From contig NW_008246078.1 in assembly GCF_000281045.1 (NCBI RefSeq), positions 538,853 to 559,868 of the forward strand: a stretch of 21,016 bases of DNA. The letters run 5' to 3'. Below, in pieces: positions 7,142 through 16,900 of this stretch. Origin of the DNA: Saprolegnia diclina VS20 (lineage: Eukaryota; Oomycota; Saprolegniomycetes; Saprolegniales; Saprolegniaceae). Each line of letters opens with the position of its first letter. The first letter of the stretch is position 1. A program made the translations under genes and the position numbers. A model generated the notes under the pieces. It did no database searches. It was not told the DNA's origin and was given only the letters and a program-made list of their open reading frames with translations.

Positions 7142-8855
7142 CTAGTACTTGGTCGCATTGCGTGGCATGGTCGAAACGTCGTCGCGCTTGGTCGAGTTTT
7201 GGGGCAGCGCCGACATGGTCTCGGATGCGTCGTACGCGCTGTGCAGCGCCGTCTCAAAGGCCGGTAGCAGCGTCTGCAGCGTCGGCCGGTGCGTCGGCTC
7301 GAGAGCCAAGCACTCAAGCCCGAGGTTTCGAAACCAGGACGGGCACTCGGGACTCAACGACGGGCGCAATGTGCCTGTCGCAATGCGTCCCAAGCGCTCG
7401 TACTCGGGCAGCGTCCACGCACCATCCCGCGTGCGCAGCTCCCAGTACGGCTTCTTGCAGGTCTCGAGCTCGGTGAAAATGACGCCGAGCGAGAAAATGT
7501 CGGCTGCCATGTTGTAGTCGCGGTCGCCGCGCAGCACCTCGGGCGCCATCCAATGGCACGTGCCCATCTTGGCCGTCATCGTGTGGTCGTCGACGGTACG
7601 CGCGACGCCGAGGTCCGTGAGCTTGGCGTGCGCAAAGTCCTGCGTCAGTAGTACGTTGCGCGTCTTGAGGTCGCGGTGCATGAGTGACCGCTTATGCAAA
7701 TACACCAGGCCGCGCATAATGTCGACAGCGTACTGCAGCCGAGTCGCCCACGCCGGCCGCGACGGGAGGTAGTCGCAGAGGTCGCCGCCGGGCATGTACT
7801 CGAGCACGAGCTGGATGTCGCATGGGCTGCTCCACGCCGCGCCGAGGCACGTCACAATGTACTCGGACTTGAGCCTAGAGGGTCGCTTTTAGTTTCAACT
7901 TGATACTAAAGAATGATGCGTACTGGGCCGCGAGCTCGATTTCGTCGAGGAAGCTTTGGATGCGGTCGCGGTCGCCGTGGGCGAGCATCGTCTTGACAGC
8001 GACCGACTTGCCACCGAGGTCGGCGAGGTACACGACGCCGTAGCCGCCGCGCCCGAGCTCCGATCGGCGCAGAAGTGGAGCGGTGATGCGCTTGACGTGG
8101 AGCGTATCGAGGTTGAAGATGGAGGCAAGGCCGTCGTCAAAGGTGCTGGTCGTGTCGGTTGCCGCCGTGTATGTCTTTGAATACAGTGCGGGAGGCTCTA
8201 CTGGCGCTTGCGCCACCGGCGTGCACGTCCTTGAAGAGTCTGCCGAGCGCGGTTCCGGAGAGTACGAATACCGGTACAGCTGCGGACTCGATGGTGAGGA
8301 AAGCACGGACGGAGCTTGGGCTAGTTCTGTCAGCGGCGAGCCGGCTTCGGCCCACATGTTTGACGGTCGTGATACGTCGCTCTTCCGCCTGAGCTCTTTG
8401 ACGCATCCCAGCACAAAGCCAGAGCAAAAGGCGACGCCAAAGATCGAACCCGCGACAATGCCAATGATGGCGCCCGTCGAGAGACCGTCGGTCGTGGTCT
8501 CCAGACGACGTGTATTGTCCAACTGCGCGTCGATGGAACTCGGGCAGAACTCGAAGGACGACGACGCGCGCGGCGCACACTCGGCCTGCCACGGGCCACA
8601 GGTTCGGCTCTCGCGGTCATAGCACGGCCGGTCGCCGCCGCACACGCAGCCGCTAAAGTGGTCGTAGCACAACGTTGCGTTCTGGCACGTGCCAACACCC
8701 AAGGCGCAATAGGATCCACCGAGGCCGTTGCTGAGGTTGGCGTCGCCCGAGCGGCAGTCGGAAGTCGTCGCGTTGAAGCATGGCGCCGTCGCGGGGCAAA
8801 CTGCCGCCGATGTGGCCGCGGCGGCGAGAACGACGTGGGCGAGAACACGCTGCAT
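7142..8855 (-). CDS. Receptor-like TKL protein kinase (two exons)
   Basis: Single-pass cell-surface Ser/Thr (tyrosine kinase-like group) kinase, 554 residues after joining 8855-7924 to 7874-7142. Residues 1-18 are a signal peptide. The ectodomain (19-120) has 12 cysteines and N-glycosylation sequons at N28, N40 and N59. TM is 127-151, followed by a Ser/Pro-rich juxtamembrane region. The kinase domain has the glycine loop G-R-G-G-Y-G-V-V (268-275), the V-A-V-K lysine K288, H-R-D at 377-379, D-L-G (398-400) instead of D-F-G, and A-P-E at 421-423. All catalytic residues are present, so it is predicted active. The ATG at 8853-8855 starts the signal peptide; the open frame upstream to 9203 is not family-like. 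A 49-nt intron restores the motif A-A-Q-L-K-S-E-Y-I-V between subdomains III and IV. Its ligand is unknown. The TKL assignment is firm. Confidence 0.88.
7875..7923 (-). other. 49-nt spliceosomal intron in the kinase gene
   Basis: On the minus strand the donor is gtacgc and the acceptor ccctctag, with an internal ctaaaa possible branch site. Removal joins CA|G (Gln311) and gives continuous kinase homology. Without splicing, the frame stops at once after an unrelated tail. It is phase 2 and short, as usual for oomycetes. Confidence 0.85.
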
Positions 8856-9499
8856 GAGGCGGATATCGGCAACTGACGACCCGCTCAATCGAGCTCTTCT
8901 GTCATGTACGTAGTACACGCGTGGGTAACGAGATTGTGGATTGTGGCGCGTCGCACCCAAGCAAGTTGTCTCGGGTTGTACTATTTGCTTTGGGCCTTGC
9001 GTTCGCTTTGTGCATAGAAGCTGCGCCTTTGAACTTGAGCAAAAAATGTCGTCGAGTCGGGCTACTAAAGCCATGGAACGCTTCGCAGAGCGGATTTCCG
9101 CGACGTGAACCATAGAGTCCAAACGCGATCGACCACTATTGCGCCACCAGAGGTGCACATTCTCTACTAATACACGTTGCTCTGCGCCAATTCCCTGCAC
9201 CATACCGGTACTTTCGTATCAGGTTTGCTCGTCGAAACGCTCGTGACGGCGCGTTCAGAACTCGCTCAGCGACGTACCATATGGTGTCAGTTTGCTTTTT
9301 CCTCGCATTAAACTAGACCAGTCGACGAGAGCGGTGCTTTATCGTGGCGTGATAGCTGGACAACTGTCGAGCAGGTTGATCTTTGCGAGAAGCTAAAGCT
9401 AAAACGCTACATAGCTCCTCTTGGATGCTGCGCAAAATTGATTTGTTATTTAGTAGCTACTGCTCTCACTGAATACAGTGCCACGATGAGCGTCATCAT
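8856..9499. other. Intergenic, upstream of the kinase gene
   Basis: About 640 bases that should include the kinase promoter. I found no convincing initiator match. Open frames here are short and have no recognisable family. AT content rises after about 9110. Nothing else is supported. Confidence 0.5.
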
Positions 9500-9900
9500 T
9501 TAACAGCTGTTCTTGGGTGGAAGGGACCTCAGACAGGCAAACTTAATTCTTGCTTCATTCCAGAACACATGGTCGAAGTAATAATATTCGTGCACTATTT
9601 TGAGTGGAATAACGCCGAGTCCTCCTTCGCGTTGCTTTATCTCTCGGATACCTCGCGCGCTCGGGCTTAAGGTCCGCGGGGGAAGGGGGTGGGTATGGTC
9701 GGGCAATGTTGTAGAGCGAGACGAAGCCTTAACAGGCGGGGTGAAGGGGTATTTGGGGTAAGGGAGTGGGGGATGGAGGCAAGAGGTGTTGTTTTATTAT
9801 TACCAAACTTCGTTTTCGAAGTCGTAGAAGAGGGGGTGTCCCAGGTCTATAAACCAATCATAGGACGTTAAAACGCATGGATTTAACAGGTGGAATGGAT
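9500..9900 (-). mobile_element. Possible degraded LINE-type retrotransposon relic
   Basis: On the minus strand an open frame at 9706-9500 contains I-K-Q-R-E-G-G-L-G-V-I-P-L, reminiscent of the (E/K)GGLG(L/V) signature just after the reverse transcriptase of many non-LTR elements. Other frames upstream (to about 9900) contain fragments such as L-D-P-F-H-L-L-N-P, broken by stops. If real it is old and frame-broken, with no complete domain. No terminal repeats, target-site duplication or poly-A tail is evident. This is a weak call resting on one motif. Confidence 0.25.
9678..9772 (+). other. G-quadruplex-prone G-tract cluster
   Basis: Two sets of four or more G-runs lie on the plus strand. One has runs at 9678-9682, 9685-9689, 9691-9693 and 9701-9703. 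The other has runs at 9738-9741, 9746-9749, 9755-9758, 9762-9764 and 9768-9772, with loops of 3-5 nt. Both satisfy the usual G3+N1-7 rule. No gene is directly associated. Confidence 0.6.
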
Positions 9901-10092
9901 CAAGAATTAAGGCCACCTGACTGCAGACCAATAGTCAGGCCTCTGCTATCTTGGATTTTTTCCAATTTTTTCAAATTTTCTCCAAGTTCTAGCCCAAATG
10001 ACTATCGAAGAAAATTAAGCTTGCTTTTTGTATGCCAAACGAGTGGTTGGTTGGATTTCCACACAAAGCAGGGAGGCCATTTTGCGCTTGTG
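9901..10092. other. AT-rich non-coding stretch
   Basis: Contains T-runs around 9955-9985 (repeated AATTTT/TTTTTC units). It ends in GGCCATTTTGCGCTTGTG (10075-10092), an initiator-like sequence directly before an ATG at 10093. Otherwise I see nothing. Confidence 0.4.
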
Positions 10093-10439
10093 ATGTGGGA
10101 CCGCAGCGAAGACCAAGAGCTCAGTAAAGTCGGGCCGCGCCAAGGTGCCCAAGCCAGCCACGCTGACGCAGACTACCCTACATGCTACGGTGTCTACGAC
10201 AGTGCAGGCTGTCGTGGTGTCTGTCGAGGCAGCGGTCGCATGAACGCGTACTAGTACATGGCGTACCGCGACGCCGCTGCCACCGACAAGCACGACCTCG
10301 AGCTCGCTGTATCGACAGCTATCGAGCTCTTCGTCGTCGGTCTCGACAAGCTCTGCGCCAAGAAGCTTGACGTGCCGCCTGATTTACAAGCTCCGCACGA
10401 GTTGGCGACTACGGAGCTCGGCCCGTTCATGGACGTTCT
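10093..10439 (+). pseudogene. Broken coding fragment of unknown function, cut by the assembly gap
   Basis: Composition returns to gene-like GC-rich third positions here. From the ATG at 10093, 14 bases after an initiator-like CCATTTT, frame 1 reads 53 codons to a TAG at 10252-10254. It then reopens in the same frame at ATG 10258 and stays open into the Ns. This last part (including L-A-V-S-T-A-I-E-L-F-V-V-G-L-D-K-L) looks like genuine protein. Between 10097 and 10233 another frame is also coding-like (K-P-A-T-L-T-Q-T-T-L...A-V-V-V-S-V-E-A-A-V-A), which would suggest a frameshift on each side. I recognise no family. It may be a decayed gene, a real gene with sequencing errors next to the gap, or a real gene starting at 10258. 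Confidence 0.35.
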
Positions 10440-10539
10440 NNNNNNNNNNNNNNNNNNNNNNNNNNNNNNNNNNNNNNNNNNNNNNNNNNNNNNNNNNNNN
10501 NNNNNNNNNNNNNNNNNNNNNNNNNNNNNNNNNNNNNNN
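10440..10539. other. Assembly gap (100 N)
   Basis: Exactly 100 Ns, a conventional placeholder, so the true distance is probably unknown. Coding-like sequence of two unrelated proteins abuts each side. Confidence 0.98.
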
Positions 10540-10541
10540 CC

Positions 10542-10634
10542 CACAAACGGCGGTGCCAACTTTACCTCTTTGGCCGCGACCCGTGGCCCAAGCGCGACCT
10601 TCTCGCACAAAACGCAGGCTGCGCCATGTCCTAA
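10542..10634 (+). CDS. 3' end of a third copy of the LRR gene (partial, cut by gap)
   Basis: The last 31 codons, stop included, match 6901-6993 of the membrane-anchored LRR gene. They run from H-K-R-R-C-Q-L-Y-L-F to N-A-G-C-A-M-S and stop. There are three nucleotide differences in these 93 bases (AAG to AAA, CAG to CAA, CTG to CTT). All are synonymous, so the encoded peptide is identical. Similarity ends abruptly after the TAA. The rest of the gene must lie in the gap or be missing from the assembly. This is better read as a functional, recently duplicated gene than as a pseudogene. An assembly artefact (collapsed or misplaced allele) is the main alternative. Confidence 0.75.
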   Translation, partial: HKRRCQLYLFGRDPWPKRDLLAQNAGCAMS

Positions 10635-10952
10635 AACAATCTATTCAAATGAAAATGTACTTGCTGTGGTCAAGTCCTATTTCAGAGATATAGCTTAGCG
10701 TGCATTCGCCGGACGCTCCTCCAGGTGCTGTGTGACCAAGGGATATAAAATGTGTGTGAGGGACCTACACGCTTGCAAAGGGTACCGCCAAGGCTGTCAA
10801 CCTACTAGCGGGAATTCATTCGACAACAAAGGCCGGCTAAACCAACGCGGTACAGGACATGGTCACTCCTTGCCATGCACACCGTATACCGCTTAGGTCA
10901 TTGACAGACTCGAGTCATATTAAAGATGCAAACACGTTATTCCGCTTGTTGT
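10635..10952. other. Intergenic region between convergent genes
   Basis: About 320 bases between the stop of the LRR fragment and the stop of the large GTPase gene on the other strand. It would hold both 3' UTRs. No ORF, repeat or RNA gene is recognised. Confidence 0.5.
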
Positions 10953-13900
10953 CTACGCCGCCTTGGTAGGTGGCGCCGTCTCGGCCAAAAGCCCAACGGC
11001 AATGCTGTCAGGGACTGAGATCTCCTCGAACGTCGTGAGCAATTCGGCGCCCGTTGCCGCTTTGAGAAACTTGCCGCCTAGGTGCGTCGCGAGGTTCTTC
11101 AAATGCGCAAAACTACTGTCGCCAAAGCCGACGCACGAGCTCTGGAGATTGTAGATGCTGTACGTCTTGGCGATACTCTGCGCAAACTTGACACCTTTCC
11201 CACTGCAAGTCGGCTCACCGTCGGAGAGGAAGAGAATGACGGGCGCGTACGTCTTGTGCTTGTTGCGCGAAAGCACCGCGTTGGCGCAACGCAGGCCATC
11301 GTCGTAGTTGGTCAAGCCTCCAGAGAACGGCAGCGAAATGTTGGCCATCTTGAGCAGTGGCTGGGCTTCGTGCACGATGCAGCCAGAACTACCGAATGTG
11401 ACGACCGAGACAATGTCGTCGCAGTTTCGGCTCCGCGTCGACAGGATCTTCTCGATGTACGCATGGAAGGCCGCCGTGAGTGCATTCCACGGCTCTCCTT
11501 CCATGGACCAGGACGTGTCCAGGACGAAGACGTGGTGCTGGAGACCCTTTGCGGCAATGTGTCGGCATGTGAAGGCATGGCCTTGCACGAGGAACTGACC
11601 TGACGACAAAGTCTTGGTGTCGACCACTGGCTCGTGCCACGCGCCGAGGACGCAGTGCGACTTGGTGCCGCCGTCTTCCTTGTGTTCGGGCGCCTCGCAC
11701 TCGAACGGGCACAGACCAAACGCCTCGTGTGCATCGCACTTCGCGACAGGGTCTTCCCATCCCAGTGTCTTCCAGTACGTGTCGTGGAGCACTTCGTCCA
11801 TGGGCTGCGTCGGGTTGGACGCAAGCTTCATCGTACTGTGTCGGCGGCCGTCCTTGGCAGCGTACGTGCAGGCGTCGGCCGACGAGTGGGTACATAGAAC
11901 GTAATGGACGTGGCCCCGACCGAGCTTGGTGCAGAAAAACGGACACATCTCGGCACTGCCGGCGTCGCCAGCCACATACTTGCAGTCACCATCGAGCTTT
12001 GCCTCCTGGTCGTCGTGCATGACAAAAGTCGTGTTGACCATGCCCCCGTGCGTCGCCGCATGCATACCCTTGTGTCCGTACACTTTGGTGCAGTAGTAGT
12101 TGCAGCACGGACAGCGCACGTCGCACGTGTGCACTTTGGCGTCGCAAAGATGGTCCTTGCCCTCGTGGTCAATGCAGCCCTCTCTGAACGGAACACTGCA
12201 CTTCTTTCGGAGCCCGTCCATCGCTTGGTGCACAAGTTCGGTCGAGAGCGTCTCTTGCTTGACCTTTTTCTCACAAATACCGCCAGCCGTGCACTTGGCT
12301 TGACACGTGTGGTCGCCGCCGCACGAGTGCAGTGCGTCGACGGCGTGAAAGTGGTCGTCCGAGGCGCATGTGCCAGTGCAGCCGTCGTAGCTGCAGCGCT
12401 GCTGGCACCGACGCGAACCACACGCGTGCGTATCGTGGGTGAGACCAAGGAGGTGGCTGCACTCGTTGCGGCAGCTCTCTGCCTCGCATGCCTTGGGGCA
12501 GAGGTGCTGCGCGACGCCGCAGACGTGCGGTCCCACGTGGTCGACGTCGAGGTGGCAGATGTCGTCGCAGTTGCGGGCGCCAGCGAGATGGCATGCTTGC
12601 GGGCACGTGTGGCTCTTCTGACGGCAGTTGCACGCACCAGCGTGGCCAGCCACATCGCCACATGGCTCGTCGTCGTCACAGTGAGCGCAGCGTCCTTCGC
12701 AGCGGTGGCTTCCGCCGCAGTCGTGGGGCACGACGCTGTTGTCATGCAAGAACGACTGAAAGCACCCAAGCTTGCACTTGCTGCACGTGTGCTCGCACCG
12801 GCGGAGAAGCTGCTTGGTGTCTTGCATACATTTGTTAAAGTCGTCTTGAAGCATTTGGTCGCGCGCACCCCCGAGCGACTCGAACCAAGCGCGGACGCGG
12901 TGCTCGCGGCGCCACAGAACGTACTTCCAGAGCACGTCAAAGCGCGTTTCGTGGTCGCCGCGGCGTGGCACCGTGACGAAACGTGGCGCATCAGCGTGAG
13001 CATCGTTGTGACTTGACGCAGCGGCGTGCTGCACGTACCGCCCCAAGTAGTGGAGAAGAGTCGCCTTGGCCACCGAGAGGTTTGTCTCCGTGTCTCTTGG
13101 GCCACCCAACTCGAGACCAAAGTCGATCTCGGCATCCCGGGGCACAACCATGTCGACCAGACCCATCGCTTGGCGCTGCGCCACCATCGCATCATCGTCG
13201 TCGGCCCAAATGTCGGTCGATGTCGCTGTACTGGCCGCGTCGAGCTCGCCGTTGCGCAGCGCGTAGCGAAGCTGCCCGCGCAGCCACGCCATCTTGCCCG
13301 CCTGGATGTTGTCGCCCATCGGCGTCCAATCGCGTCGAGCGATCTTGGCGAGCGCAAAGGCCAGGCACTCGTGAAAGTCGGCGCCGCTGGAGAACGTCTT
13401 TCGGTCCCGCGCCTCGGCCAAACACGTCAACGCTTGGGCTAGACCGTGGTAGTAGCCGACGTTGTTGAGCGGTGCGCAGGCCGTGACGAGCACGCGGCCG
13501 CTGTACATGACGGTGAGAAAGTTCTCTGCCGTGGCGTTTTTGAGAAGGCTCTTCAACTTGGATTTGAACTCGCCGACGAGCGTATCGGTGTCGTTGGGGT
13601 TGACGTCCTTGGCGTTCATGTAGAGCCGACCGCTAAAGAGTCGCTCGTCGCCCTTGAGCATCGTGACGCCTTGCTGAAACTTGGCAAACATCGCGTCAAT
13701 GTCCTTGTCGAAGCGCATCTCGATGCGGAAGATTGTGAGCTGCGAAATCGCCGCGTTGAGGACCGAGAGAAGCGTGTCTTCTTGCATGCTGCGCTCAAAC
13801 GACCCGAGGCCTTCAAAGTCGAGGACGACCACCAGCGTATCACCGTACGGGCGCAGCGTGAGCCAGACGCCGTCCGTGCAGCGGGCACCCGAGATCGCAA

Positions 13901-16900
13901 ACGAGCTGCCGGTGAGGTGGTTGAGAAAGTACGACTTGCCCGTGGACTGCTTCCCCATGGACGTGATGGCGACAATCGGGCCGCGCCACGCCTTGAGAAT
14001 GTAGCTTGTGGGCCCGAAGACGATTTTCGGAACCATTTGATGGACCTCGGTGCACTGACTCAGCGTGACCGCGTTGCCGTTGCGCAGGAGCTCGAGCTCG
14101 TTGTCGCGGGCGCGGCAGATGGGCACGGGCACAAACCCAATCAACTCGAGGACCCAACGCCCAAGCGCCATCGTGGGCCACTCCAAGTCTCCGTTGACGA
14201 CCGCGTCATTGGCCAGCGAGAGCGACGCGAGGCGCTTGTTGAGCTTTTTGAGCTTCTTCATGATCGCCTTGAGGACACTGGCGGCAGCTTTGCGTCGCTT
14301 GGGCGTCGACGCTTGTACATGCAGCTGCAGTGCCATTGGCAAGAGGTCAGCGTTCATGCCCGGCTTCTTCTTTGCGGCGTCATCGTCATCGTCGTCATCG
14401 TCGTCATCGTTGTCATCGTCGTCATCGTCGTCATTGCTGCGCGTCATGAACGCCCGGACGGGAAACTTCTCAAAGACGTGGAAGAGCGGTGCAAGCACGT
14501 GGCTTTCGCTGGCTGTCACAGGCGCCGCAGTGTGTGCGCAGCTCACGTCGATCCCGACCTTGCCGGTCACAATCGTCATCGCGAGAATGACCATATCGCC
14601 CGAGCTCTGGTCGAGAAGCACGATGGCGTCGTCGTACGCGTGGGCTTGAACGGCCGGCCAATTGAGCGCCTTAGATAACGTGACCTCTGCGACCAAGGGC
14701 AGCATCTCATGGCTCTGAATCTCGAGCGCGTGGAGGCAAAGGCGACGCGGGTGCTCGCCATCGTTTTCGTTGTCCAGCGGCTCAATGCGGACCATGAAGG
14801 CGCCGTTCTGGAGCTTGACGACCTTTGTCCCAGGCGTCGCAAAGGCAGGTATAAGCTGGGATTGCCGTTGCGTGCGCAAGTAGTACGAGTGGGCGCTGCC
14901 GTCACTGCCGACGACGAAGAGGCCGTGGTTGTCGCCGCCAAACAAGTGAAAGGCAGAGTACGGTGCAGCGGGGCCCAAGAGTAGCAAGTTGAACTGATGC
15001 GCCCGGTCAAGGACCTTGAACGACTCGCTGAACGTAAAGATGTCGACCTTGGTGTCCGAGTGCTGGAGCGCCAAGAGGCGATGCGACGCGTCAAAGTCGC
15101 AGCGCTCGACGAGCGTCGGAAAGGCCTTGGCCATGAGGCGCATCATGGGCCGCGCCCCGTTGGCCTGGAACGACTGCACGTGGGTCTTGTCGTCACAGAT
15201 AAAGACGACGATGACAACGGTGCGGGGGTCGGTCACATACGAGACGTCGACCACGACTGCATCCCGCGGCAGTTTGATGCGACCAAGTGGCGCGTCGTTG
15301 ACCGGCGTCAGCGTCAGCAGCGTCGCGCCGCCCGCAAGGTACTCATTTCGAAAGTGAACGTGGTTGTGCTTGACGTCATCGAGATACATGCAGAGCGCGG
15401 TTGATGATGAGTGTCTTGCGTTTGCAGTCGCCATCGCAGCGACAAACGCTTCGTGAATGATTTCTTCCTTCTCACGGCTCAACTTGCTCTTCAAATTTGT
15501 CTTGGCGGCCAGCGCGTTAAAGCACTGGTTTGTCGTAATGTCGACGACCAGCTCGCTCTGGAGGAACGCGACCACTTCTTGACACCACGCGTCGTAGCGG
15601 TCGCGGAGGATATCTTGGATGCGCGGCAAGATCAACTCCATCTCGGGCTTGTGCTTCTTGAGAAGCGGACACTTGAGATTGGCGGATGGGCCCGAGCGCC
15701 ACCAGCGGGGCACCAACGATGGCAAATCCTCTGCTGCTGCAAGAAAGCCCGGATCTTGGACGAGAAGGCGCGCGTACTCGGCGTTGACAATGGCGGCAAC
15801 GTCTGGATCAAACGTGGGGAGGAGCTTGATCACGGGCGAGAGCGCGGTCTGCAGCACCTCTTTCTGCTTCTGCAGGGCCTTGTGCGCGTCCGTCTCGTCC
15901 GCGGCCGCCATGCCATCTGTCAAGAAGAAGCGTTTGGCCCCCGCTCCGATGACGTTCATCTCGATCGCTGCAAGCTGCGCGGCTGCATCTGCCTTGGCTT
16001 GGACGCGCAGATCGGCCTCGAGGCTCTCCTTCGTGCTCGAGAGTTTTGCCGTCGGCAGCAAGTTCATCGCATCGAGCACCGCGCGCTTGCACTTGTGCGG
16101 GAGCAGCACTTGTATCTGGAGATAGTGCGTCTTCGCGGCCTCCAATAGCCACGTTGCAAAGGCGGCGGGTGACGCGATCGAGATCGACTCGGACGTTAGA
16201 AGAACGTCGTCGATTTGCGAGACGCGCATCGTGACTCCCGCGACACCCGTCGCCGCCACGAGCATTGCACCTGGCGTCGCCTTGGTTGGCGTCGATGCGA
16301 CCTCGCACGTGACACTTTCGTCTTGGACCTTGGCCTCCGTGATGCACAACTCGATGGCAGTCTTCTTCTGGGCCGACTGGGCGCGCGTTTCGGCTGCTGC
16401 GAGCTCCAGTGCGTTCCAGTCGTCGTTTCCAAGGCAGACGCGGACGGTCGGCGTGAGCGTCGTAAGGAACCGCAGCGCGTAAGTTGCGCGCTCGCGCAGG
16501 TACTTTGGCGAAAACGAAGCGTCGAGAAGCCACGTAAAGAGCACGAGCTTGGGCCGGTCGCTCGTTTCGGGGAGCAGAATCGCATACACCCCTTCGTGGC
16601 TTGCGTCCAAGTACGTCTTGAGGTGCGTCGGCCACCAGCCTTGCGCGCGCAGGTCCACTTCGACCGCCGCCTGCTTGCCGTAGCACGCAACCACGTCAAT
16701 GCCGCGGTTGAACTCGGCATCGTTGGAGCTGGGGTCAGCGTCAACGTTCGGGTCCTTCTTCAGTTCCGCCACGGTGGTGAGGCCCGCGTCGGCGTCCGAA
16801 ACGACGTCGCTGCTCGCCGGCTTGACCTTGCCGGTGTTGCGGCCCGCATCGACGGCGTCGGCGCCACGCGTCCGCTTGTCGTCGACACCGTTGAGACACG

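Noticed and set aside
7142-7855. Separate 237-residue kinase gene
   Set aside because: It begins at a GTG in the middle of the kinase fold; a 49-nt intron joins it to the upstream exon carrying the glycine loop and catalytic lysine.
13446-14678. 410-residue plus-strand frame
   Set aside because: Antisense shadow of the GTPase gene, with Arg/His/Val-rich composition and no recognisable motifs.
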